Shown here piece by piece: positions 1-8,814 of a DNA stretch of 64,000 nt; position 1 is the stretch's first letter; the number at the start of each line of letters is the position of its first letter. The DNA lies in the NCBI RefSeq assembly GCF_019312585.1, contig NZ_JAHWDP010000001.1, positions 744,001-808,000 of the forward strand. The letters run 5' to 3'. The position numbers and the translations under genes were made by a program. The notes under the pieces were generated by a model that was not told the DNA's origin, ran no database searches, and worked only from the letters and a program-made list of their open reading frames with translations. Source of the DNA: Halomarinibacterium sedimenti (GTDB lineage: Bacteria > Bacteroidota > Bacteroidia > Flavobacteriales > Flavobacteriaceae).

Positions 1-1219
1 ATTTTGAAAGAGCATACTCATTTAATTCCTCATTAAAATGAAACATTACGGCATAAGAATTTTCTTGAACATCAAATACTCCAATGTTTCCGGTTGAAGA
101 ATCATTCCATTGATGAATTAATAATCTATTACCTGAAACATCTAAATCGATAATTTCATTAAAAAATTGGGGGAATTGGCTGTTAAGCTTGGCTACTTTT
201 TCTGAAAAACTAGAAGACAACCATTTATATTTTGGAGTGAGACAGGTGTATTTAAAGCCCGCAATTTCAGCATTATTATAATCGAAAATGAATTTAATTC
301 CTTCACCGTCTAAATCCTTTACATCACAATTAACATCAGCAACAAAAGTTTCTATAACTTCTTCTTTTTCAATATCATAACTAAACATCTCTCTTTTATC
401 AGAAAAAATATTCGACGTTATGTATATTATATTTGGGTTATATCCAAAACCTTCAAAAGTTAAATATTGTTTTAAATGGGTTCTTGGGTCTATAGTAAAA
501 GAATACTGGTTCCCACCAATTTTAATAATGCAGGGCTTCAATGTTTTGGTTTCTGGGTCATATTTATAATAATAGCTCATGCCCTTGTCCGATATTTTAA
601 CTGCCATTCTAATATTTCCAAAAGCATCCGTAATCCAATGATTTACTTTATGAGTGTCTGCATTCATTATAACATACTCTTCTCCAGTGTAAATATTAAT
701 CTCCTTGATCGCGGCATGAAGATTACTGTCATAAGTTTGTACTAAGATTTGATGGCTTTTGTTGTGTAAAAGGCTGATTATTGAATTATAACGGAGATTT
801 GCCTGCCAGTTCCAATAGGTTGATTTCTTTTTATAATTTATTCTACTTACTATTTCAACTAAATTTTTTCCATCAATATCAACCGCTTTAATTGCTCCTT
901 TCGATTCATAAATAATACGTTCATTGGTAAGCCAATATACAGCGTCAATTCCAAAAAAATCTAACGGTATTCTATGGACTAATTCGTATTTATCTATATC
1001 AATAATATTAATGGTTGTAGAACGATTAAATAAATAGCTATCCTCATTCTTATCTATAACTTCTATATAATATTTTCCATTAGGCGAAATAGTAAAATGA
1101 CTTCGATTATTTTGTTTAAACATTACGTCCAATGGTATTAACTTTTGGATGGAATCCTGAGAAAAACAATACAGACAAGAACTAAATAATAAAAATATTG
1201 CTAAAGGAAATCGTACCAT
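1..1219 (-). CDS. Peptidase S9 family protein, N-terminal propeller part (cut by window edge)
   Basis: An open frame of 406 codons with no stop runs from an ATG at 1217-1219 off the left edge. The protein starts MVRFPLAIFLLFSSC, a hydrophobic signal (lipobox-like FSSC or signal peptidase I cleavage after FSQ). Propeller-like repeats follow, such as FTISPNGKYYIEVIDK, ADVNCDVKDLDGEG and LDVSGNRLLIHQWND. This layout, including the stretch around IFDYNNAEIAGFKY, resembles the N-terminal beta-propeller of the prolyl-oligopeptidase/acylaminoacyl-peptidase family S9. The alpha/beta-hydrolase catalytic domain would lie outside the window, so activity cannot be confirmed. If complete it would be an envelope or periplasmic peptidase. 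The family call is from remembered sequence pattern, not a search. Confidence 0.7.
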   Translation of the reverse strand, partial: MVRFPLAIFLLFSSCLYCFSQDSIQKLIPLDVMFKQNNRSHFTISPNGKYYIEVIDKNEDSYLFNRSTTINIIDIDKYELVHRIPLDFFGIDAVYWLTNERIIYESKGAIKAVDIDGKNLVEIVSRINYKKKSTYWNWQANLRYNSIISLLHNKSHQILVQTYDSNLHAAIKEINIYTGEEYVIMNADTHKVNHWITDAFGNIRMAVKISDKGMSYYYKYDPETKTLKPCIIKIGGNQYSFTIDPRTHLKQYLTFEGFGYNPNIIYITSNIFSDKREMFSYDIEKEEVIETFVADVNCDVKDLDGEGIKFIFDYNNAEIAGFKYTCLTPKYKWLSSSFSEKVAKLNSQFPQFFNEIIDLDVSGNRLLIHQWNDSSTGNIGVFDVQENSYAVMFHFNEELNEYALSK

Positions 1220-1328
1220 TTTTAAATTAAAATATTGTATTGATAAATATAAATATCTACAATAAGTTGAATTAATTTAAAAGTATTAATTTTTCAGAAT
1301 AATTTATAGTAATTATTTTAAACATTTT

Positions 1329-1400
1329 GGCCTCGTAGTTCAATGGATAGAATAGAAGTTTCCTAAACTTTAGATCCAAGTTCGATTCTTGGCGAGGCTA
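1329..1400 (+). tRNA. tRNA-Arg, anticodon CCU
   Basis: A full cloverleaf can be folded by hand. The acceptor stem GGCCTCG pairs with CGAGGCT (the first pair is G-U). U8 A9 follow, then a D-stem GTTC/GAAT. The anticodon stem is GAAGT/ACTTT with loop TTCCTAA, putting the anticodon CCT at 1362-1364. The T-stem is CCAAG/CTTGG with loop TTCGATT, and the discriminator is A1400. CCA is not encoded. Anticodon CCU reads AGG, so it is an arginine tRNA. The last 17 bases plus one flanking base are duplicated at 1440-1457. Confidence 0.92.
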
Positions 1401-1457
1401 CGAGACAAGATGAGAAGTTTACCCTGAGCTTGTCGAAGGGATTCTTGGCGAGGCTAC
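1384..1457 (+). repeat. 18-bp direct repeat of the tRNA-Arg 3' end
   Basis: The 18-mer gattcttggcgaggctac occurs at 1384-1401, covering the tRNA T-loop to the 3' end plus one base, and again exactly at 1440-1457. The 38 bases between hold a REP-like palindrome. Duplication of a tRNA 3' end is the usual footprint of site-specific integration or of small-element insertion, but there is no integrase here and only 38 bp of cargo. Confidence 0.85.
1422..1440. repeat. REP-like imperfect palindrome
   Basis: CCCTGAGCTTGTCGAAGGG is an imperfect inverted repeat: CCCT..AGC can pair with the distal GTC..AGGG with mismatches. It closely resembles the dispersed CTTCGACAAGCTCAG-type palindromes found in intergenic DNA of many bacteria. 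I saw no second copy in this window. It sits exactly between the two copies of the tRNA 3' end and its last G is shared with the second copy. Confidence 0.6.
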
Positions 1458-1460
1458 TTA

Positions 1461-2408
1461 TTAATATTTCCCTTTCAAATTCTCTAGCATAATCTTGGTC
1501 ATATCCTCCAAAGAAAATTGGTGCTCCCAACCCCAATCTTCTCTAGCTTCGCTATCATCTATACTCTGTGGCCATGAATCTGCAATGGCTTGTCGAAAAT
1601 CTGGTTCGTAAGAAATAGTAAAATCTGGAATGTGTTTTTTTATACTTTCGGTTATTTCTTCAGGATTAAAACTAAAAGCAGAAAGGTTATAAGCGCTTCG
1701 CGTTTTTATTTTTTTGGCTGGAGTTTCCATAATATTGATAGTGGCATTAATTGCATCATCCATAAACATCATGGGTAGCGTAGTTTCAGCATTCAAAAAA
1801 CAAATATATTTTTTATGTTTTAAGGCCTTATGGTAGATGTCTACTGCATAATCTGTAGTGCCACCGCCAGGCATAGTTTTATAGCTAATTAATCCTGGAT
1901 AGCGTACACTGCGCACATCTACTCCATATTTATTATAGTAATACTCACACCAACGTTCTCCCGTTTGTTTGCTAATACCGTATACGGTGCTAGGCTCCAT
2001 GATAGTGCGCTGCGGGGTATTTTCTTTGGGCGTTGTTGGCCCAAAAACCGCAATACTAGAGGGCCAAAATATCTTTTCAATTTTTCCTTCTTTAGCTAAG
2101 TTTAATACATTAAACAAAGAATTCATATTCAAATTCCAAGCCTTCATAGGGAACTTTTCTCCCGTAGCAGAAAGCATAGCTGCCATTAAATAGACTTCAG
2201 AAATCTCATGTCTTATTACAATATCCTCAATTTCACTATAACTTGTTGCATCTAAGAGTTCGAAAGGACCACTTTTCATCATTTCTTCATCACCTTCTAC
2301 AATGTCCGATGCAATGACCTTATGTGCAGGATACAATTCTCTAAGTTTTGCCGTAAGCTCTGTCCCTATTTGACCACAAGCCCCTATAATAAGAATTCTT
2401 TTTTTCAT
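1461..2408 (-). CDS. tdh: L-threonine 3-dehydrogenase, SDR/epimerase type
   Basis: A 315-residue extended short-chain dehydrogenase. The N-terminal NAD-binding motif is G9-A-C-G12-Q-I-G15. The catalytic tyrosine and lysine are in Y143-G-I-S-K147, preceded by the serine pair in WPSSIAVFG (about 117-118). Overall length and motifs match the UDP-galactose-epimerase-like L-threonine dehydrogenases known from Flavobacterium, which oxidise threonine to 2-amino-3-ketobutyrate in the cytoplasm. A sugar-nucleotide epimerase is the main alternative, but the GACGQIG start and the FGPTTPKENTPQ region favour threonine dehydrogenase. The gene is transcribed away from the lipoprotein gene at 2518. Confidence 0.85.
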   Translation of the reverse strand: MKKRILIIGACGQIGTELTAKLRELYPAHKVIASDIVEGDEEMMKSGPFELLDATSYSEIEDIVIRHEISEVYLMAAMLSATGEKFPMKAWNLNMNSLFNVLNLAKEGKIEKIFWPSSIAVFGPTTPKENTPQRTIMEPSTVYGISKQTGERWCEYYYNKYGVDVRSVRYPGLISYKTMPGGGTTDYAVDIYHKALKHKKYICFLNAETTLPMMFMDDAINATINIMETPAKKIKTRSAYNLSAFSFNPEEITESIKKHIPDFTISYEPDFRQAIADSWPQSIDDSEAREDWGWEHQFSLEDMTKIMLENLKGKY

Positions 2409-2493
2409 TTAATTAAATATTTGACGGTAAATATAAGGATATCTCAATGGTTCTTTTTAATTAAATTTTAATAGAAGTTTACTGTAAGTCCTT

Positions 2494-2501
2494 TATATTT
2501 G
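2494..2501 (+). promoter_or_regulatory. Bacteroidetes -7 box (TATATTTG)
   Basis: TATATTTG fits the Bacteroidetes TAnnTTTG consensus and ends 16 bases before the ATG at 2518. No clear -33 TTG was found at the usual distance. It probably drives the lipoprotein and the M13 peptidase that follows. Confidence 0.55.
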
Positions 2502-2517
2502 TACAGTTAGATTTACA

Positions 2518-3093
2518 ATGAATTATTTACCTTTTTTTACACTCCTCTTCTTAGTGTTTTTATCTTGTGGTGATGCTACTTCTGAAGAAAATATATCTCA
2601 AGAAGTTGTAGTTGATACATCTGTCTATGGAAATACCCAATTTGAGGTTCCCAAACTCATCCCTCAAGCAAATGCATTGGTAGATAATTGGCCTATTTTT
2701 CAGGATTTTAGAGGTGAAGCTTTAACACTAAAAAATATAAAATTAGAAGATTTAAAAATAAAGTCTGAAAAACTATTGGCGCATACCGATTCGCTTTCAA
2801 AAAATATTCCAGATACTCTGTATTCGAATGCAATTCAATCAAGATTAACTATTGTAAAAACGAGAATACATTTATTAAAACAAGAAGTAAACAGAGGAAA
2901 AACTCGCCCTGAAGAAATAGAAAACAATCTTTTAGAAGCGCAAAAAGCGATTGAAACATTTATCATTCAAATTAACGAGAAAGTACTCAAAGACAAAATA
3001 GACTTTCAACGAAAAGATGACGAACAGAAAGAACTCGAAAAGCAAAAAAAAGCAAGAGATTCAATATTTAAATTAGAATTAGAAGATCAATAA
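2518..3093 (+). CDS. Lipoprotein of unknown function with a helical core
   Basis: 191 residues. The N-terminus is a lipoprotein signal ending in FLSC with the lipidated cysteine at 17. The rest is charged and helix-prone: residues about 70-190 are rich in Lys/Glu with heptad-like spacing, ending in a run of charged residues, consistent with a coiled coil. I do not recognise a domain. The gene sits 41 bases upstream of the M13 peptidase, with a promoter before this gene and none obvious between the two, so co-transcription is likely. It is probably attached to the outer membrane facing the periplasm. Confidence 0.7.
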   Translation: MNYLPFFTLLFLVFLSCGDATSEENISQEVVVDTSVYGNTQFEVPKLIPQANALVDNWPIFQDFRGEALTLKNIKLEDLKIKSEKLLAHTDSLSKNIPDTLYSNAIQSRLTIVKTRIHLLKQEVNRGKTRPEEIENNLLEAQKAIETFIIQINEKVLKDKIDFQRKDDEQKELEKQKKARDSIFKLELEDQ

Positions 3094-3134
3094 TCACTTT
3101 TACACCAAAAAATATAATAACAAACTAAAAAACA

Positions 3135-5198
3135 ATGAAAAAAATACTTTTAAAATCCCTTCTTTTATTTGGAATTTTCGCTGTTACTTTTTCTTCATGT
3201 AAGGAAAAAGAAACTGCCCAAATAGAAGACGAACCAAGAGGAATTATCTTGGCTAATATGGATACACTTGTAAGTCCAAAAGATGACTTTTATAGTTATG
3301 TAAACGGAACTTGGATGAAAAATACAGAAATCCCTGAAGACGAAGTTCGCTGGGGCGGTTTTAATGTATTGCGCAAAAAAACAGATCAAGACATGCTTGC
3401 CATTTTGGACAAAGCCCAAAAAAGCGACAAATATGCTCCCGAAACAGATCAAGCAAAAGCAATTATGATATTCCAAACCGAGTTGGATACTCTTTCTCGA
3501 AATAAAGAAGGAATTACACCACTTCAGCCTATTTTGGATAAAATTGCTGCCATAACATCTATTCAAGATTTTCAAAAGGTTATGACCGAAAATGCTGCCG
3601 AAGTATCACAACCCTTCTTTGGTATTGCTGCCTTTTCAGATCCTAACGATAGTTCTATGAACGCTTGTTATATTACCCCTGGCGGATTAGGATTACCCGA
3701 TCGTGATTATTATACAAATACCGATGCAAAATCTATTGAAATAAGACAACAATACGTAGATCATATCACTAGAATGCTTCAGTTTTTGGGAGATACGGAA
3801 GAAGAAGCTCGCAAACAAGCGGAAACGATCCTTGCTTTCGAAACTAATTTAGCCATTCCTCGTCTAGACAAAGTAGCTCGCAGAGATTTCAGAAATTTCA
3901 ACAATCCTCGTTCCTTGGAGGAGGTTCAAAAAATGGTTCCATCAATTGCTTGGAAAGATGCCTTTACTTCTATGGGAGTTACTAAAAAGGTAGATACCAT
4001 CATGGTAATGCAACCTGCTTATATGAAAGTAGTAGAAAATACTATGAAAAAGGGCGATATCAACACTTGGAAAACCGTGATGCGTTGGGCAACTCTTAAC
4101 AATGCTGCTGGCATGCTTTCTACCGAAATTGAAAAAGCCAATTGGGATTTTTACAGCAAAACCTTACGTGGTGCTAAAAAGCAAAAATCGGCCGAAGAAC
4201 GTGCGCTGGCTACGGTAAATAACACGGTTGGAGAAGCCTTAGGAAAATTATATGTGGATGAAATGTTCCCGCCTGAAGCAAAAAAGAAAGCCGAAGATAT
4301 GATTGCTAACGTGATTGAGGCTTTTAAGGAACGTATTCAGAAATTAGATTGGATGGGAGACACCACAAAAGTGAAAGCTATTCAAAAGCTAGATAAATTT
4401 ACCGTTAAAATTGGCTATCCAGACAAATGGAAAGATTTTTCTACTATGTCTGTAAAGCCTGAAAACAATTATTATCAAAATATGGTAGCGGTAGCAGAAT
4501 GGCAATTAAAGGATAATCTTGATAAAATTAATGAGCCTGTAGATAGAACCGAATGGGGCATGTCACCACAAACTGTGAATGCGTATTTCAACCCATTTAA
4601 TAATGAAATTGTATTCCCAGCCGCAATTTTACAACCCCCTTTTTATGATTATTTAGCCGATGAAGCGGTTAATTACGGCGGAATTGGTGCTGTAATTGGA
4701 CACGAAATTTCACACGCTTTTGATGACAGTGGCTCTCGATTTGACTCTGATGGAAACTTAGTAAACTGGTGGACGGAAGGCGATTTAAATCAGTTTACTG
4801 AAAGAGTGAATAAATTAGCCGAGCAATACGACCAAATTGAGGTATTGGATAGTGTTTTTATTAACGGAAAATTTACTTCGGGTGAAAACATTGGAGATTT
4901 AGGTGGTCTTTTAGGGGCTTATGACGGACTTCAAAGATTTTACAAAGAAAATGGAAGACCTGAAAATATTGACGGATTTACACCAGAACAACGTTTCTTT
5001 ATGAGTTGGGCTACCATTTGGAGAACCAAGCAAAGAGACGAAGCTTTGAGAACACAAATACAAACCGACCCCCATTCTCCAGGACGCTATAGAGCGACAC
5101 AACCATTATTAAATATTGATGCTTTTTACGAAGCTTTTGATATAAAAGAAGGAGATAAGATGTATGTAAAACCAGAGGACCGAGTGCGGATTTGGTAG
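3135..5198 (+). CDS. M13 family zinc metallopeptidase (neprilysin/PepO type), lipoprotein
   Basis: 687 residues. The lipoprotein signal ends FSSC (Cys22). The zinc site is H523-E524-I-S-H527, with the third ligand E584 in GENIGDLGG and D588 four residues later. These are the HExxH and ExxxD motifs of family M13. NAYFNPFNNEIVFPAAIL, ahead of the zinc site, is the family's conserved substrate-binding stretch. Length matches bacterial PepO-like oligopeptidases (about 650-700). It would degrade peptides in the periplasm or at the outer membrane. The gene ends just before a perfect palindromic terminator shared with the convergent MATE gene. Confidence 0.95.
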   Translation: MKKILLKSLLLFGIFAVTFSSCKEKETAQIEDEPRGIILANMDTLVSPKDDFYSYVNGTWMKNTEIPEDEVRWGGFNVLRKKTDQDMLAILDKAQKSDKYAPETDQAKAIMIFQTELDTLSRNKEGITPLQPILDKIAAITSIQDFQKVMTENAAEVSQPFFGIAAFSDPNDSSMNACYITPGGLGLPDRDYYTNTDAKSIEIRQQYVDHITRMLQFLGDTEEEARKQAETILAFETNLAIPRLDKVARRDFRNFNNPRSLEEVQKMVPSIAWKDAFTSMGVTKKVDTIMVMQPAYMKVVENTMKKGDINTWKTVMRWATLNNAAGMLSTEIEKANWDFYSKTLRGAKKQKSAEERALATVNNTVGEALGKLYVDEMFPPEAKKKAEDMIANVIEAFKERIQKLDWMGDTTKVKAIQKLDKFTVKIGYPDKWKDFSTMSVKPENNYYQNMVAVAEWQLKDNLDKINEPVDRTEWGMSPQTVNAYFNPFNNEIVFPAAILQPPFYDYLADEAVNYGGIGAVIGHEISHAFDDSGSRFDSDGNLVNWWTEGDLNQFTERVNKLAEQYDQIEVLDSVFINGKFTSGENIGDLGGLLGAYDGLQRFYKENGRPENIDGFTPEQRFFMSWATIWRTKQRDEALRTQIQTDPHSPGRYRATQPLLNIDAFYEAFDIKEGDKMYVKPEDRVRIW

Positions 5199-5214
5199 TA
5201 GAATCTATAAACTG

Positions 5215-5242
5215 AAAAGGGAGCTCATGAGCTCCCTTTTTT
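5215..5242. terminator. Bidirectional intrinsic terminator
   Basis: A perfect palindrome with arms AAAAGGGAGCTCA (5215-5227) and TGAGCTCCCTTTT (5228-5240), flanked by A and T runs. It lies between the M13 peptidase and the convergent MATE gene, whose stop codon abuts it, so it can end transcription from both sides. Confidence 0.9.
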
Positions 5243-6614
5243 ATTCTATTAAATCCTTTTTAACCGCCCTATTTAAATAGTAGGCTGTGACTAAAGTGGA
5301 AAGGACATCGGCAATTGGAAAAGCTATCCAAACCCCAAAAATACCTATAAAAGGAGGAAGTATTAACAGCAACGGAATTAAAAAGAACCCTTGCTTTGTG
5401 AGGCTTAATAATAATGCGGGTATGGCTCTGCCAATCGCTTGAAAATAAGATGCACCTATGAGTTGCACCACAATAACAGGAGTAGCGGCGAATACCCAAC
5501 GCAGTGCAGAAGGGGTTCGTTTCAATAATTCTTCATTGTTGGCTAAGGTTACCGTATCTAGGCTTTCAGAATTACTTATAAATATGGATACAATTTCAGT
5601 GGGAAAGACCATAATAATCGCAAAAATAAATAATGCAATGGCTCCCGAGTACTTAATAGAGGTGTTGATTGCCTCTCTCACCCTTCCGAAGTTTTGTGCC
5701 CCATAATTATATCCAGCTATAGGCATAAATCCTTGGTTTACCCCTATCACTGGAAATAATGCAAACATGAGCATTCTGCTAATAATTCCGTAGGAAGCCA
5801 CATCCAAAGAATCCCCATAAGTAATAAGGACATTGTTCAGTAAAATAGTAAGTACCGCAATAGTTCCTTGACGCGCAAGCGTTACAAAGCTTAAGGCGTT
5901 AATTTCTCTAACAATTTTTCCATTTAAAAAGAAAGACGAAATCTTCAATTTTAATTCACTTTTAGCTACGAAAAACCAGAAAATAAATAGAAAACAAATC
6001 GCATAACTTATGAATGTTGCCCAAGCAGCCCCTTCCATTCCAAAATCAAACACTTTAATAAGTATCCAATCCATGAATATATTACCAATGGCAGGAAGCA
6101 TCATAGCGTACATGGCAAATTTGGGTTTTCCTTCGGCTCGAATCACGTTGTTTCCCATCATACACATGGCAAGCATTACAATTCCGTAGAGAACTATTCG
6201 GTAATAGGTTAATGCAAGTTCTTTAAAGGATTCATCGGCGCCAAAAAATTCAATAAGTTGGTGTTGAAAAATCAATCCCAAAAGTGCCAATATTCCTGAA
6301 GTGAAAAAGGTTAAGGTAATCTGATTCCCAAAGACTTTTAGCGCCTTTTCATGATTTCCAGAACCCAATGCACGTGAAAGGACTGAAGTACCTCCTATCC
6401 CAACCGATAGACCAATGGCTCCAATAAAGAAGGTGACTGGTATCACTACAGTGATAGCAGAAATGGCTAGTGGACCAATCCAACGACCTACAAAAATGGT
6501 ATCCACAATCATATTAAGAGACATAACCAAAATACCTATCGAGGCAGGAACTGCCTGCTGAACAAGTAATTTGCTAATGGGTGAAGTTCCTAATAAAGTG
6601 GATTTATTACTCAT
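5241..6614 (-). CDS. MATE family multidrug/sodium efflux transporter
   Basis: 457 residues with about 12 hydrophobic segments in two repeats, typical of MATE antiporters that export cationic drugs or metabolites in exchange for Na+ or H+. Conserved stretches include VPASIGILVMSLNMIVDTIFVGRWIG near the start and GVNQGFMPIAGYNYGA at the beginning of the second half. I place the start at the ATG 6612-6614 (MSNKSTLLG). It overlaps the hemH stop by one base (TAATG), which implies translational coupling. A longer frame upstream to 6662 would intrude into hemH and starts with a charged stretch unlike the family. Coupling to ferrochelatase is suggestive of porphyrin or drug export, but the substrate is unknown. 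Confidence 0.9.
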   Translation of the reverse strand: MSNKSTLLGTSPISKLLVQQAVPASIGILVMSLNMIVDTIFVGRWIGPLAISAITVVIPVTFFIGAIGLSVGIGGTSVLSRALGSGNHEKALKVFGNQITLTFFTSGILALLGLIFQHQLIEFFGADESFKELALTYYRIVLYGIVMLAMCMMGNNVIRAEGKPKFAMYAMMLPAIGNIFMDWILIKVFDFGMEGAAWATFISYAICFLFIFWFFVAKSELKLKISSFFLNGKIVREINALSFVTLARQGTIAVLTILLNNVLITYGDSLDVASYGIISRMLMFALFPVIGVNQGFMPIAGYNYGAQNFGRVREAINTSIKYSGAIALFIFAIIMVFPTEIVSIFISNSESLDTVTLANNEELLKRTPSALRWVFAATPVIVVQLIGASYFQAIGRAIPALLLSLTKQGFFLIPLLLILPPFIGIFGVWIAFPIADVLSTLVTAYYLNRAVKKDLIE

Positions 6615-7654
6615 TAAGCGATGGCGGTTTTGACATCGGTAAGTTGCCATTCTTCTATCCAATTGGCAAGCAATTGTGCAAAATCATCACGGTCATTTAA
6701 ACATGGAATGGTTGTAAACTCTTTCCCCCCCACTTCGTGAAATATTTCTTCCCCTTCCATTGCTATTTCCTCTAATGTTTCAAGGCAATCACTTACAAAA
6801 GCTGGGGTAACAATTGCCATATTCTTGATTCCTTTCTTTCCAAAACGCTCAATGGTTCTATCGGTATAGGGTTGTAACCAAGGGTCAAATCCTAATCGAG
6901 ATTGAAAGGAGCTCGAGTACGTTCCCTCTTGTAAATTCAACTTTTCTGCAACCAGTTGAGTAGTTTTAAGGCATTGGTGTCGATAGCAAAATGTATGTGC
7001 TTCGGAAGGAGTTACACAACATTGCCCATCGATTTTACAGTGGCTCTTTGTAATATCACTTTTTCGAATATGTCTTTCAGGAACTCCGTGATAACTGAAC
7101 AATACATGCTCATAATTTTTCCCTTTGAGTCCTTCAGCTATACTTTTTGAAAGCACTTCAATATAATCTTCCCGGTTATAGAATGCCGAAAAAGTATCTA
7201 CCTCGAGATTCGGGAAAAACTCCTTTTGAAGCTCTTCAACTTTTACATTAATCGTTTCAGTAGTTGCCATGGCAAACTGCGGATATAATGGCATCACCAA
7301 TACTTGATTCACACCCTTATCGACCAATTCCTGTAGCCCTTTTTTCAAGGTCATGCTTCCATAGCGCATTGCTAAAGACACAGGAATGTTGGTGCTTTGT
7401 TGTACTTTTTCTTTAAGTCTTTCAGAAATTACAATTAATGGAGACCCTTCTTCCCACCATATTTTTTGATAGGCTTCTGCCGATTTCTTTGGGCGTGTAT
7501 TTAAAATGATTCCTCGAACTAGCAAAATTCTTGCCCATTTTGGGACATCAATAACACGAGGGTCCATTAAAAACTCATCGAGGTATTTTTTTACATCTTT
7601 AGGATTGGTACTATCTGGGGAACCTAAATTTACAAGGAGCACTCCTTTTTTCAT
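6614..7654 (-). CDS. hemH: Ferrochelatase
   Basis: 346 residues, the usual length. It catalyses insertion of Fe2+ into protoporphyrin IX, the last step of protoheme synthesis. Recognised motifs are VNLGSPDSTNPKDVKKYL at the start, the catalytic-histidine region LFSYHGVPERHI, and the C-terminal TPAFVSDCLETLEEI with its conserved glutamates. Several cysteines cluster around DGQCCVTPSEAHTFCYRHQC. It is the first gene of a two-gene minus-strand unit with the MATE transporter. An AraC-type regulator lies upstream on the same strand, and the rest of the heme operon is divergent from that regulator. Confidence 0.97.
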   Translation of the reverse strand: MKKGVLLVNLGSPDSTNPKDVKKYLDEFLMDPRVIDVPKWARILLVRGIILNTRPKKSAEAYQKIWWEEGSPLIVISERLKEKVQQSTNIPVSLAMRYGSMTLKKGLQELVDKGVNQVLVMPLYPQFAMATTETINVKVEELQKEFFPNLEVDTFSAFYNREDYIEVLSKSIAEGLKGKNYEHVLFSYHGVPERHIRKSDITKSHCKIDGQCCVTPSEAHTFCYRHQCLKTTQLVAEKLNLQEGTYSSSFQSRLGFDPWLQPYTDRTIERFGKKGIKNMAIVTPAFVSDCLETLEEIAMEGEEIFHEVGGKEFTTIPCLNDRDDFAQLLANWIEEWQLTDVKTAIA

Positions 7655-7743
7655 AATTCTTTTTTACGAAACAAAAATAGTATGCATTACTGGAAACTTT
7701 CTTAAAAAAGTATCAAACTTCCTCATTTACATATTTAATAATT

Positions 7744-8634
7744 CTATTGGCTTAGACTCATTACAAATTTCTTTGGTGTCACCCCATATTTCTTTTTAAA
7801 GGCAGCAATAAAATGGCTAGCTGTGCTATACCCAATTTTAAGACCTACTTCATTTACATTAAATGAACCCGAAACCAATAATTGCCGTGCAACTTCCATT
7901 TTATAATCGAATAAAAAGCTAAACACGGGCTCACCATACACTTGTTTAAAACCCTCTTTTAGTTTATTTAAGGATAAACCAATCTCCTTAGACAGCTCCT
8001 GTAAAGTAGGAGGTTCCGCCATTCTTTCAATAATAATATCCTTTGCTTTTTTAATTTTAGCCACATTGGTTTCGTCTACTAAAAAAGGGCATCGTTCAAT
8101 ATCTACACTTTGCGGAGTATTAAAATAAAGACTTAATAATTCATAGGTTTTTGCCTTAAAATAGAGTGGTTTCACCATGGGATGCAAACTAAATTGTAAC
8201 AACTGATTTAATACAATCGCCATAGAAGGAGAAAAAATAGTGTCTTTATAATATTTACGGTCCCTATTTTCTCCGCTTAAAAAAGAAATATAATTGGCCT
8301 CCTTAGAAAATAACTCATGAAGTTTTTTAATGGGAAGTAATATTGAAATCAGCCAACTTTTTGGCTGCAAGGACAGTTCAATGGGTAAATCCAATTTCGG
8401 ATTATATAGTAGTAGTGTGTGGTCTTCTAGAATGGGTAAGCTGTAACTTCCTTCATTAAAAACAAAGGCTCCTTGCCCCTTAACACAAAAGTGAAACTGA
8501 ATAAAATTAGAATTTACTTCACGCTTAAAATATTGATTTTCAGTAGAATCATTTGTAAACTTTAAAATAAAAAAACCTGTTTCTACTTGCGTCTCTTCAT
8601 ATATACCTTGAGCGATACTTTTTTCAGAAATCAT
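7744..8634 (-). CDS. AraC family transcriptional regulator
   Basis: 296 residues. The C-terminal 100 residues form a double helix-turn-helix of the AraC/XylS type (LQELSKEIGLSLNKLKEGFK, then VNEVGLKIGYSTASHFIAAFKKKYGVTPKKF). The N-terminal 180 residues are a cupin-like sensing region of unknown ligand. It is divergent from the hemA operon (180 bases between starts) and upstream of hemH on its own strand, so it is well placed to control heme synthesis. That role is inferred from position only; no operator was identified. Confidence 0.9.
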   Translation of the reverse strand: MISEKSIAQGIYEETQVETGFFILKFTNDSTENQYFKREVNSNFIQFHFCVKGQGAFVFNEGSYSLPILEDHTLLLYNPKLDLPIELSLQPKSWLISILLPIKKLHELFSKEANYISFLSGENRDRKYYKDTIFSPSMAIVLNQLLQFSLHPMVKPLYFKAKTYELLSLYFNTPQSVDIERCPFLVDETNVAKIKKAKDIIIERMAEPPTLQELSKEIGLSLNKLKEGFKQVYGEPVFSFLFDYKMEVARQLLVSGSFNVNEVGLKIGYSTASHFIAAFKKKYGVTPKKFVMSLSQ

Positions 8635-8793
8635 AAAGATAATTTTTTATGTTATTTAGAATAATTCCAAATAAATACTCAATCACATACCGAAAATACT
8701 ACAAAAAACTGATATTTATCATTGAAAAAGGCAAATTAACACCTAACGATACTATATATACTTATAGCGTTACTTTTTATTACCACAGACTAC

Positions 8794-8801
8794 TACATTT
8801 G
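8794..8801 (+). promoter_or_regulatory. Bacteroidetes -7 box of the heme operon (TACATTTG)
   Basis: TACATTTG is a full TAnnTTTG match ending 13 bases before the hemA ATG, giving a leader of under 10 nt. A -33 TTG is not exact (GTTAC at about 8769-8773), so activation by a factor such as the divergent AraC protein would make sense. Confidence 0.55.
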
Positions 8802-8814
8802 CACTTGTAATTCA

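Noticed and set aside
6615-6662. Longer start for the MATE gene
   Set aside because: It would add 16 charged residues within hemH. The ATG overlapping the hemH stop (TAATG) fits the family start and the local style of coupling.
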